The position numbers were made by a program, and so were the translations under genes. A stretch of 6,627 nucleotides of DNA from Gammaproteobacteria bacterium. Its GTDB lineage: Bacteria > Pseudomonadota > Gammaproteobacteria > Pseudomonadales > Halieaceae. The stretch lies in NCBI GenBank assembly GCA_029859085.1, contig JAOUDU010000152.1, positions 1 to 6,627 of the forward strand, given 5' to 3'. Of the stretch, positions 1-5,765 are shown piece after piece. The notes beneath the pieces are model-generated. The model saw only the letters and a list, made by a program, of their open reading frames with translations, searched no databases and was not told the origin of the DNA. Position 1 is the stretch's first letter, and the number at the start of each line of letters is the position of its first letter.

Positions 1-832
1 CGCCGGGATGGGCGTCGAAATGCATGTCAGAGTTCGGCAGCCGGCCCTCTGTATAAACCACCGGCCCGCCGTCGAGGAACAGGTCTGCCACGCCGACGCT
101 GGCACCCAGTACACCGCCCGGGTTATTGCGCAGGTCCAGCACCAGGCCCTTGATCTTGCCCGTATCCTGCAGTTTCTGCAGTGCCTTCGCCACATCCTCG
201 GCGGTGTCGACCTGGAACTGGGCGACGCGGATATAGGCGTAGCCCGGCTCCAGCCAGCGGCCGCGCACGCTCGCCATCTTGATGGTGTCGCGCACCAGGG
301 TCACAGTGAAGGGCTGGCTCTCACCGGGCCTGCCGATAGTGAGTTCGATCTTGCTGCCCTTGGGTCCGCGCATCTGTTCGATGGCCTCGTTAAGGCTCAT
401 GCCCTGGACCGGCGCGTTGTCCAGCTTGAGGATGACGTCGCCGCTCTGCAGCTTGGCATCCGCCGCCGGGGAGCCGTCGATCGGGGAGATGATGGTGATA
501 AAGCCATTCTCCACGCCCACTTCCAGGCCGAGGCCGTTGAACTCCCCGGAGGTGCCCTCCTGCAGCTCGGAAAACTCGTCCTTGTTCATGTAGACGGAGT
601 GCGGGTCGAGCCCGCTCAGCATGCCCTGGATCGCGTATTCCAGCAGGGTGCTGTCATCGATTTCCTCGACATAACCGGCGCGTATCTGGTTGAACACATC
701 GGCGAAGGTGCGCAGCTCATCCAGCGGCAGCTGGGCCTCCGGCTCGGTCGCCGCCAGGCGCGGGGTCACCGCCAGGGCAAGGACTGCCGCGGCAGCCAGC
801 AAAATGGGTTTGAGGGGGAGGGTGCAGCGCAT
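1..832 (-). CDS. ctpA: Carboxy-terminal processing protease CtpA, peptidase family S41 (partial, C-terminus beyond the window)
   Basis: This is a periplasmic serine protease that trims or degrades envelope proteins; in Pseudomonas, CtpA is known to degrade cell-wall hydrolases. The visible 277 residues begin with a basic stretch and a hydrophobic core (about 8-23) ending in LAA, which fits a signal peptide cleaved near residue 28. The family motif LDPHSVYM follows at 75-82. A PDZ domain spans about 95-180, containing FNGLGLEV, SPAADAKLQSGDVIL and MRGPKGS. The start of the S41 core follows, with AYIRVAQF at 199-206 and LVLDLRNNPGGVL at 230-242. The catalytic Ser and Lys lie further along and are cut off by the window edge, so activity cannot be judged. 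The ATG is chosen because it gives the signal peptide; only a weak GGTAAG-like sequence precedes it. The gene lies 102 bp downstream of envC on the same strand, probably in one operon, possibly with its own promoter. The family assignment is very secure. The exact subfamily is less so. Confidence 0.93.
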   Translation of the reverse strand, partial: MRCTLPLKPILLAAAAVLALAVTPRLAATEPEAQLPLDELRTFADVFNQIRAGYVEEIDDSTLLEYAIQGMLSGLDPHSVYMNKDEFSELQEGTSGEFNGLGLEVGVENGFITIISPIDGSPAADAKLQSGDVILKLDNAPVQGMSLNEAIEQMRGPKGSKIELTIGRPGESQPFTVTLVRDTIKMASVRGRWLEPGYAYIRVAQFQVDTAEDVAKALQKLQDTGKIKGLVLDLRNNPGGVLGASVGVADLFLDGGPVVYTEGRLPNSDMHFDAHPG

Positions 833-934
833 GCTTACCGCCGAAGTGGCCAGGAGCCGATAGTGCCAAGGGGCGCCCAGTTTAACCTATTCGCACTGCC
901 GATAGGAAAGGCATTACGCTGCGAAAATCACCTT
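833..934 (-). other. Spacer between envC and ctpA with repeats and a weak promoter candidate
   Basis: This 102-bp spacer has no gene and no hairpin followed by a T-run, so read-through from envC into ctpA is likely. It contains a possible -10 box TAAACT (879-884, minus, context GGTTAAACTGGGC) without a good -35, the inverted repeat CCTAT/ATAGG (886-906, 11-base spacer) and two copies of GCCGATAG (856-863 and 898-905). A separate promoter for ctpA is possible but unproven. Confidence 0.35.
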
Positions 935-2098
935 TCAGTCCTTGCACCACAGGGCGGGATTGGTCGGTTTGCCCTGGTGACGGATCTCGAAGTACAGGGC
1001 AGACTCCTCCTGCCCGCCGCTGTTGCCCACTGTGCTGATCGAGGTGCCGGCCTTGACCCATTCGCCCACCTCCCGCAGCAGGCTCTGGTTGTGGGCATAC
1101 AGGCTCATGTAACCGTCACCGTGATCGATGATCAGCAGCAGGCCCGATCCGCGCAACCAGTCGGCATAGACCACGCGCCCGTGGTGAATGGCTGTTACGC
1201 TGGCTCCCTCTTTCGCGGGGATGACCACCCCCTGCCAGCGCATCTTGCCGTCGTTGCGGGGGCGCCCGTAGTTGTTCGCGCGCTTGCCGGCCAGCGGCCA
1301 GGGCATCTTGCCCCGGGCCGATTCGAAGGGCTGGTAATCGTCGGGGACATCGAGGTCCGCGACCGCCCTTTCGATGGCCGCTATCAGGCTCTCGAGCTCC
1401 TTGCGGTCCTGCTCCATCTGCCTGAGCTGTTCCGCCTTGGAGTGAATGCTGTCACTGAGTTGCGCCACGGCCTGCTCGCGGCTCGCCTGGGCTGTTACCA
1501 GCTGCGCCTGCTGTTCCTCCAGCTTGGCCTGCTGGCCGGCCAGCTGGTCCAGGGTCCCGGCGATGCGCTGCTCCAGTTCCTGCAGCTGGCGCAGGGTCTC
1601 CCGGTACCTGGCGACCAGCTCGTTGCGGGCCTGGAAAAAATAGCGGTAGTAGGCCAGCACCCGCGCCACGGTGTGGGGGCTCTCCTGGTTCAGCAGCACC
1701 TTTACCTGGCTCTGCTGTCCCAGCTGCCAGGCGGTTTTCAGTTCCAGGGCGATTCGGGCCTGCTGGGTGCTGCGGGCCTGCTCCAGCGTCGTGCGCTGTT
1801 GCTGCAGAGTGGACAGCTCCTCGCGGCTGGAGGCCATCGCTTTTTCGTTGGCGGCCATGGCGCTGCCGAGGCGCCCGAGTTCCAGTTCCGCCTCGCGCAG
1901 TTGCTGTTGCAGGCTGCTTTTGCGGGCATTGTCCGAGGAGATTTCATCGCTGATGCGCTTTATTTCGACCTGCAGTTGTTCCAGTTTGCTGCGGGCCTCG
2001 TGTTCCCCGGGCTCCCCCGCCTCCTCCCGGGCGGCGCACGGCAGGCTGCCAACTAACAGGGCGACGAGCGCGAACCGGCGCAGGGCGCGCGAGGACAC
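935..2098 (-). CDS. envC: Murein hydrolase activator EnvC (coiled coil plus degenerate LytM/M23 domain)
   Basis: EnvC is a periplasmic activator that, in E. coli, is recruited by FtsEX to the division site and switches on the amidases AmiA and AmiB for daughter-cell separation. The 387-residue protein has a signal peptide (hydrophobic core about 9-20, cleavage near 23). A long Gln/Glu/Arg-rich coiled coil covers about 33-245, with the family-typical AYYRYFFQAR at 149-158. A LytM domain covers about 266-384. The zinc-ligand motifs of active M23 peptidases are absent: the HxGxD position reads WQGVV (288-292) and the HxH position reads ALY (367-369). This is the same loss as in E. coli EnvC, so it should be an activator and not an enzyme. 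The start codon is GTG, 5 nt after the gpmI stop, with no clear ribosome binding site, which suggests translational coupling. The next in-frame Met (81) is far too late. Pro precedes Cys21, so it does not look like a lipoprotein. Confidence 0.95.
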   Translation of the reverse strand: MSSRALRRFALVALLVGSLPCAAREEAGEPGEHEARSKLEQLQVEIKRISDEISSDNARKSSLQQQLREAELELGRLGSAMAANEKAMASSREELSTLQQQRTTLEQARSTQQARIALELKTAWQLGQQSQVKVLLNQESPHTVARVLAYYRYFFQARNELVARYRETLRQLQELEQRIAGTLDQLAGQQAKLEEQQAQLVTAQASREQAVAQLSDSIHSKAEQLRQMEQDRKELESLIAAIERAVADLDVPDDYQPFESARGKMPWPLAGKRANNYGRPRNDGKMRWQGVVIPAKEGASVTAIHHGRVVYADWLRGSGLLLIIDHGDGYMSLYAHNQSLLREVGEWVKAGTSISTVGNSGGQEESALYFEIRHQGKPTNPALWCKD

Positions 2099-2103
2099 AG
2101 CTG

Positions 2104-3660
2104 TCAGCCGGGGATGCGGGCCAGGTTGGCCCCGGACATTTCCGGCGGTTGCGGCAGGCCCATCATGGCCAGCAGGGTCGGCGCCACATCGGCCAGTACA
2201 CCGCCGGCCGGGTCCAGTTGCAGCTGGCGCTTGCCGATGTATACCAGCGGTACCAGGTCGGTGGTGTGCTGGGTGTGGTGCTGCCCGGATTCATAATCGA
2301 GCATCTGTTCGCAGTTGCCGTGATCGGCGGTCACCAGGGCCTCGGCGCCCACCTCCAGCACTGCGTCCTCCACCCGGCCCAGGCATTCGTCCAGCGCTTC
2401 CACGGCCTTGATGGCCGCGGCCAGGATGCCGGTGTGACCGACCATATCGCCGTTGGCGTAATTGCATACGATCAGGTCGTACTTGCCTGAGCGAATCGCC
2501 GCCACCAGCTTGTCGGTCAGCTCCGGCGCACTCATCTCGGGCTGCAGGTCGTAGGTCGCTACCGGCGGGGATTTGATCAGCTCCCGATCCTCCCCGGGGA
2601 ACGGCTCCTCGCGACCGCCGCTGAAGAAAAAGGTCACGTGGGCGTATTTTTCGGTTTCCGCTATGCGCAACTGGGTCTTGCCCAACTGCGCGAGGTAATC
2701 GCCGAGGACGTTGCTGAGGCTCTGGGGCCCGAAGGCGCAGCTGGTGTGGACATCGGCCGCGTACTCGGTGGTCATCACGAAGTCCGACAGCTTCGGCACC
2801 ACGCGCCGCGCGAAGCGATCGAAGCCGGGTTCGATGAAGGCGCGGGTCAGCTCGCGGGCGCGGTCCGAGCGAAAATTCATAAACAGGACGCAGTCATTAT
2901 CCGCCACCACGGCCGCAGCCTGGTCTGCGGCGCGTATGACCGTGGGCAGCACGAACTCGTCGTTTTCGTCGCGTTCGTACGCCGCCTGCAATCCCGCCAT
3001 CGCGGTGGCGGCCGTATAGGCCGCGCTGCCCCGGGTCAGCAGTTCGTAGGCTTTCTCGATGCGATCCCAGTTGTTGTCCCGGTCCATCGCGTAGTAGCGG
3101 CCGGTGATGGAGGCCACCCGGCCGCAGCCGAGCTCGGCAAACAGGGCCTCGGCCTGCTCCAGCGAGGGGCCGGCGCTGCGCGGCGGGGTGTCCCGCCCGT
3201 CCAGGAAGGCGTGCAGGTAGACTTTTTTTGCGCCCCTCTTCGCGGCCAGGCGCACCGCGGCGAAGATCTGCTGTTCGTGGCTGTGCACGCCGCCGGCGGA
3301 CAGCAGGCCGAAAATATGCACCGCGCCACCGGCGGCGAGGGTCTTGTCGATGGCCCCGCAGTAGGCCGGGTTGGTGTCGAAGCTGCCGTCGGCGATGGCC
3401 TGGTCGATACGGGTAATATTCTGGTAAATGACGCGGCCCGACCCGAGGCTCATGTGGCCGACCTCGGAATTGCCCATCTGGCCCGCGGGCAGGCCCACGT
3501 CGAGGCCGGAACCGGATATCAGGGTATGGGGTGCCCGCTGCCAGAGACGGTCCCACACGGGCGTGCTGCCCAGGGCGATGGCGTTGTCGCGGGTGTCTTC
3601 CCGGTAGCCCCAGCCGTCCAGTACGATTAAAACGGTGGTTTTCCTGTCGCCTTTGCTCAT
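2104..3660 (-). CDS. gpmI: 2,3-bisphosphoglycerate-independent phosphoglycerate mutase
   Basis: This cytoplasmic, manganese-dependent enzyme interconverts 3-phosphoglycerate and 2-phosphoglycerate in glycolysis and gluconeogenesis. The 518-residue product is of normal length for the family. [12 protein letters not shown] (10-21) carries the metal-binding Asp15. [10 protein letters not shown] (60-69) carries the catalytic Ser65 that forms the phosphoserine intermediate. [11 protein letters not shown] and [12 protein letters not shown] belong to the phosphotransferase insert. [39 protein letters not shown] and the C-terminal [11 protein letters not shown] complete the alkaline-phosphatase-like metal site. 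An upstream in-frame Met would add 26 residues of low-complexity sequence. The start used here has AGGAAG four bases before the ATG and begins right at the conserved fold. It is the first gene of the minus-strand group with envC and ctpA, and is divergent from the rhodanese operon. No key residue is missing. Confidence 0.97.
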   Translation of the reverse strand: MSKGDRKTTVLIVLDGWGYREDTRDNAIALGSTPVWDRLWQRAPHTLISGSGLDVGLPAGQMGNSEVGHMSLGSGRVIYQNITRIDQAIADGSFDTNPAYCGAIDKTLAAGGAVHIFGLLSAGGVHSHEQQIFAAVRLAAKRGAKKVYLHAFLDGRDTPPRSAGPSLEQAEALFAELGCGRVASITGRYYAMDRDNNWDRIEKAYELLTRGSAAYTAATAMAGLQAAYERDENDEFVLPTVIRAADQAAAVVADNDCVLFMNFRSDRARELTRAFIEPGFDRFARRVVPKLSDFVMTTEYAADVHTSCAFGPQSLSNVLGDYLAQLGKTQLRIAETEKYAHVTFFFSGGREEPFPGEDRELIKSPPVATYDLQPEMSAPELTDKLVAAIRSGKYDLIVCNYANGDMVGHTGILAAAIKAVEALDECLGRVEDAVLEVGAEALVTADHGNCEQMLDYESGQHHTQHTTDLVPLVYIGKRQLQLDPAGGVLADVAPTLLAMMGLPQPPEMSGANLARIPG

Positions 3661-3664
3661 CGCG

Positions 3665-3670
3665 CTTCCT
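3665..3670 (-). promoter_or_regulatory. Ribosome binding site of gpmI
   Basis: AGGAAG on the minus strand ends four bases before the ATG at 3660. It decides the gpmI start in favour of MSKGDRK over the in-frame Met 26 codons upstream, which has no such site. Confidence 0.75.
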
Positions 3671-3709
3671 GTTCGGGCCGGCCCGGGGCCGATGTCAGTA
3701 GAGCGCGGC

Positions 3710-3715
3710 ATTTTA
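3710..3715 (-). promoter_or_regulatory. Candidate -10 box for gpmI-envC
   Basis: TAAAAT on the minus strand, in the context CGGTAAAATGCCGC, lies about 50 bases before the gpmI start. It is AT-rich in otherwise very GC-rich sequence. No good -35 hexamer is visible 16-18 bases upstream, so this is only a candidate for a sigma-70 type promoter and would give a leader of roughly 45 nt. Confidence 0.35.
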
Positions 3716-3818
3716 CCGTGTCCGGCTGGGGAGCGCATTGCCTATCTGGCACCGCTGCCGGCGCCGGCCGCCCTGGCGGGCGCCTCCCCCGGGGCTGGTT
3801 GCGTCCGGCGCTAGCGGG

Positions 3819-3824
3819 TATACT
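3819..3824 (+). promoter_or_regulatory. Candidate -10 box for the yibN-grxC-secB operon
   Basis: TATACT in the context GCGGGTATACTTGCCGCC matches the sigma-70 -10 consensus in five of six positions. The hexamer 17 bases upstream (TGGTTG, 3796-3801) is a poor -35, and the better TTGCGT (3799-3804) is only 14 bases away. If used, it would give a leader of about 110 nt containing the 3890-3901 palindrome. Confidence 0.4.
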
Positions 3825-3889
3825 TGCCGCCTTTTCGAGCAGCCCGGCCCATCGGCGGCCGGTTACCTGCAACTGCCGCTTTTTGTTTT

Positions 3890-3901
3890 CAACATATGTT
3901 G
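3890..3901. repeat. Perfect 12-bp palindrome in the rhodanese leader
   Basis: CAACATATGTTG is identical to its own reverse complement and sits 41 bases before the rhodanese start codon, in an AT-rich island (TTTTTGTTTTC before it). It could be an operator for a dimeric regulator, but nothing in the sequence names the protein. It may also be chance. Confidence 0.45.
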
Positions 3902-3942
3902 TTACCGGCAAAAGGCATCATTCACTCAACGATTGCTTTGCT

Positions 3943-4362
3943 ATGGCGTTATTTCTGCAGTTTCTGGCCCAGGAGTGGATCCTGGCACTGGCCCTCGTGG
4001 TGGTCGCAATCATGCTGGTGCTGCACGAGGCCCGCAAATCCGGCCCGTCGGTTTCGCCGCAGCAGGCGATCAACCTGATCAACAGTGAGCAGGGCGTTTT
4101 TGTCGACTTGCGCGATAACGCTGAGTACCGGCAGGGCCACATCGTTGACACCCTGCATATTCCCTCGTCGAAGCTGGTGGAGAAGATGGCGGAGCTCGGC
4201 AAATACAAGGACAGGCCAATCGTGCTCGTGTGCAAGATGGGCCAGCAGTCCAGCGCCGCCAGCAAGCAGCTCAGGGCGGCGGGCTTCACCCGGGTCTACA
4301 GGATGACCGGTGGCATGATGGAATGGAGCAACCTGCAGTTGCCCGTAATCAGCAAATCCTGA
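3943..4362 (+). CDS. yibN: Membrane-anchored rhodanese-like sulfurtransferase (YibN type)
   Basis: The 139-residue protein has one N-terminal transmembrane helix (about 9-28) followed by a single rhodanese domain (about 38-135) predicted to face the cytoplasm. Domain signatures are VFVDLRDNAEYRQGHI (52-67), the active-site loop VCKMGQQSS (96-104) with candidate catalytic Cys97, and AAGFTRVYRMTGGMMEW. Single-domain rhodaneses carry persulfide sulfur; the physiological substrate of the YibN group is not firmly established as far as I know. The start is the ATG just before the transmembrane helix. It has no clear ribosome binding site, but the longer in-frame extension to 3718 is translated spacer sequence. 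It is first in the operon with grxC and secB, the same trio and order as in E. coli. The active-site Cys is present, so transfer activity is plausible. Confidence 0.9.
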   Translation: MALFLQFLAQEWILALALVVVAIMLVLHEARKSGPSVSPQQAINLINSEQGVFVDLRDNAEYRQGHIVDTLHIPSSKLVEKMAELGKYKDRPIVLVCKMGQQSSAASKQLRAAGFTRVYRMTGGMMEWSNLQLPVISKS

Positions 4363-4368
4363 GCCGCC

Positions 4369-4632
4369 ATGAGTGCCCGAGTTGTCATGTACTCCACCCG
4401 GTTCTGTCCCTATTGCATGCGTGCCAGGGGGCTGCTTGACAGCAAGCAGGTCAGCTATACCGATATCGGCGTGGACGGGAAGCCCGAGCTGCGCCACGAA
4501 ATGACAGAGCGCAGCGGCCGTTACACGGTGCCGCAGATCTGGATCGGAGAACATCATGTGGGCGGGTACGATGACCTCGCCCTGCTTGAGCGGCAGGGAC
4601 GCCTCGACGAGTTACTTTCACCGGCGCCCTGA
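4369..4632 (+). CDS. grxC: Glutaredoxin 3 (dithiol, CPYC active site)
   Basis: This small cytoplasmic redox enzyme uses glutathione to reduce protein disulfides and glutathione mixed disulfides. The 87-residue protein is a complete thioredoxin fold of the usual length. It has the dithiol active site CPYC at 13-16, the cis-Pro motif TVPQIWI at 53-59 and the glutathione-binding GGYDDL at 65-70. The start lies six bases after the rhodanese stop with no ribosome binding site of its own, so coupled translation from the upstream gene is likely. Its place between yibN and secB is conserved in E. coli. Nothing is missing or unusual. Confidence 0.96.
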   Translation: MSARVVMYSTRFCPYCMRARGLLDSKQVSYTDIGVDGKPELRHEMTERSGRYTVPQIWIGEHHVGGYDDLALLERQGRLDELLSPAP

Positions 4633-4658
4633 GCGCCGCAACATTCATCCCACCCAAC

Positions 4659-4664
4659 GGAGGA
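4659..4664 (+). promoter_or_regulatory. Ribosome binding site of secB
   Basis: GGAGGA lies seven bases before the secB ATG. It is the clearest Shine-Dalgarno sequence in the plus-strand operon, in contrast to the apparently SD-less starts of yibN and grxC, and suggests that secB is translated independently and strongly. Confidence 0.75.
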
Positions 4665-4671
4665 CGGCTCG

Positions 4672-5160
4672 ATGGCCGAGGAACAAGCAGCAGCAGGTAC
4701 AAAGGAACAGCAGCAATTCGCGTTGCAGCGTATTTACACCAAGGATATCTCCCTGGAATCCCCGTCAACACCGGCGGTGTTCAAGAAGCAGTGGCAGCCG
4801 CAGGTCAGCGTTGACCTGGGTACCAAGAGCGAAAAGATCGACGAGGGCGGAAACTACGAAGTGGTGCTCACCATCACCATCACCGCCAAGGTCGAGAACG
4901 AGACTGCCTTCCTGATCGAAGTCCAGCAGGCCGGCATCTTTTTCGTCACCGGTTTCGGGGCGGAAGACCTGCGCCGCATCGTAGCGACCGCGGCGCCCAA
5001 TATCCTGTTCCCCTACGCCCGTGAATGTATCGACAACCTGTGCGTGAAAGGCGGTTTCCCGCCCGTCATGCTGGCGCCTATCAACTTTGACGCCATGTAC
5101 CAGCAGGCGCTGGCCCAGGCGCAGTCGGGCCAGCCCGCGGCGGACCCCGCCACACACTAG
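4672..5160 (+). CDS. secB: Protein-export chaperone SecB
   Basis: SecB is a cytoplasmic homotetrameric chaperone that keeps preproteins unfolded and hands them to SecA for Sec-dependent export. The 162-residue protein carries the family hallmarks: FALQRIYTKDISLESPS (16-32), the WQPQVSVDL strand (41-49), YEVVLTITITAKVENETAFLIEVQQAGIF (62-90), and the highly conserved PNILFPYARECI (109-120) followed by GGFPPVMLAPINFDAMY (127-143). The C-terminal tail (about 148-162) is rich in Gln, Ala and Pro with only one acidic residue, unlike the acidic tail of E. coli SecB; whether this affects SecA contact is not clear. The gene starts 39 bases after grxC, has a strong ribosome binding site and ends the operon, followed by a hairpin terminator. 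Confidence 0.97.
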   Translation: MAEEQAAAGTKEQQQFALQRIYTKDISLESPSTPAVFKKQWQPQVSVDLGTKSEKIDEGGNYEVVLTITITAKVENETAFLIEVQQAGIFFVTGFGAEDLRRIVATAAPNILFPYARECIDNLCVKGGFPPVMLAPINFDAMYQQALAQAQSGQPAADPATH

Positions 5161-5177
5161 GTGCTGTGGTTGTAGGC

Positions 5178-5202
5178 AAAAAGGGGCCCCGGCCCCTTTT
5201 TT
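5178..5202. terminator. Bidirectional rho-independent terminator between secB and trmL
   Basis: AAAAAGGGGCC and GGCCCCTTTTT form a perfect 11-base inverted repeat around CC. The practical hairpin is a GGGGC/GCCCC stem closed by CCCG, extended by A-T pairs. On the plus strand the stem is followed by six T's, ending the secB operon 18 bases after its stop. Read on the minus strand it is followed by five T's, so it can also end the trmL transcript, whose stop is at 5257. Confidence 0.88.
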
Positions 5203-5256
5203 GTGGGCGATGGCAGCAGGGGTATTGCAGGTATGGCGGTTTCCGGGGATCCGCTT

Positions 5257-5721
5257 TTACAGCAGTTCCGGAAAACCCAGCTGCCGCAGTGCCTCATAGG
5301 CTACCACCGCGACGGCATTGCTCAGGTTGAGGCTGCGGCTGTGGGGCAGCATCGGAATGCGGAATGTCGCCGCCTCTCCCAACTCATCCAGCAGGTCGGC
5401 CGGCAGGCCGCGGGTTTCGGGGCCGAACAAAATGGCATCTCCCGCCTGGTAGTCCACCTGGTGGTATGACCGGGTGGCCTTCGTGGTGCCGCCCAGCAGG
5501 CGCGGCTGCCCGTTTTGTTGCAGGAAATCGGCCAGCTCCGGGTAGACCCGGACCTCGGCGTATTCGCGGTAGTCGAGGCCGGCGCGACGCATCCTGCGAT
5601 CGTCCAGCTCGAAGCCCAGGGGGCCAACCAGGTGCAGCGAGCAGCCGGTATTGGCACACAGGCGGATGATATTGCCGGTGTTGGGGGGGATCTCCGGCTG
5701 GAACAGGACGATTCTGAGCAT
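5257..5721 (-). CDS. trmL: tRNA (cytidine/uridine-2'-O-)-methyltransferase TrmL (SPOUT family)
   Basis: TrmL methylates the 2'-OH of the wobble nucleotide 34 in tRNA-Leu isoacceptors (CAA and cmnm5UAA anticodons in E. coli), using S-adenosylmethionine. The 154-residue protein is a minimal SPOUT domain. Motif 1 is PEIPPNTGNIIRLCANTG (9-26) with the conserved Asn and Arg. Motif 2 is LFGPETRGLP near residue 100. Motif 3 is the knotted SAM-binding SRSLNLSNAVAVVAYEALRQ near residues 127-146. The N-terminal MLRIVLFQPEIPPN matches the family start. No strong ribosome binding site is seen. It lies 44 bases downstream of ntrC on the same strand and may be co-transcribed with it, since I see no terminator in that gap. 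It is convergent with secB. Confidence 0.95.
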   Translation of the reverse strand: MLRIVLFQPEIPPNTGNIIRLCANTGCSLHLVGPLGFELDDRRMRRAGLDYREYAEVRVYPELADFLQQNGQPRLLGGTTKATRSYHQVDYQAGDAILFGPETRGLPADLLDELGEAATFRIPMLPHSRSLNLSNAVAVVAYEALRQLGFPELL

Positions 5722-5765
5722 GGCGCATGGTAACCGCGGCGGCTGCCCGCAACCAGTGCCTGTCC

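Larger units (their letters stand above)
3661..3942. other. Divergent intergenic spacer between gpmI and the rhodanese gene
   Basis: This 282-bp spacer holds no convincing gene. It must carry the promoters for both divergent operons; the best -10 candidates are TAAAAT (3710-3715, minus) and TATACT (3819-3824, plus). The gpmI side is very GC-rich and includes the perfect palindrome CGGGCCGGCCCG at 3674-3685, just upstream of the gpmI ribosome binding site. The rhodanese side becomes AT-rich after 3878 and holds the palindrome at 3890-3901. Confidence 0.6.

Noticed and set aside
8..2056. A 682-codon open frame on the plus strand
   Set aside because: It runs antisense through ctpA, the spacer and envC, all of which encode clear family proteins on the minus strand. 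Its translation is low-complexity (His/Gln/Leu/Gly-rich) with no recognisable domain, a common shadow in GC-rich genes.
2027..2098. EnvC as a lipoprotein because of Cys21 after a hydrophobic stretch
   Set aside because: The residues before the Cys are S-L-P, and Pro at -1 does not fit a lipobox. A signal peptidase I site after CAA fits better.
2638..3630. A 330-codon open frame on the plus strand
   Set aside because: It is fully antisense to gpmI, lacks family resemblance and has the composition of a reverse-strand shadow.
3674..3685. Palindrome CGGGCCGGCCCG before the gpmI ribosome binding site
   Set aside because: It is perfect, but in sequence this rich in G and C such palindromes are expected often. 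It has no T-run and no other sign of a regulatory hairpin.
3661..3738. N-terminal extension of gpmI to an upstream Met
   Set aside because: The extra 26 residues resemble no phosphoglycerate mutase, would overlap the promoter candidate, and the internal ATG has a good ribosome binding site.
3718..3942. N-terminal extension of the rhodanese gene by 75 residues
   Set aside because: The extension is translated spacer sequence without family resemblance. The ATG at 3943 places the transmembrane helix at the N-terminus, as in YibN.
3896..4078. Upstream open frame starting at ATG 3896 and overlapping the rhodanese start
   Set aside because: It has no ribosome binding site, its ATG lies inside the palindrome, and the product has no plausible character beyond being a frame shadow.
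3949..4557. A 202-codon open frame on the minus strand
   Set aside because: It is antisense to the rhodanese and grxC genes, both strongly supported by motifs, and has no recognisable domain.
5722..5765. Small GCGG/CCGC hairpin between ntrC and trmL as a terminator
   Set aside because: The stem is only four base pairs and is not followed by T's.
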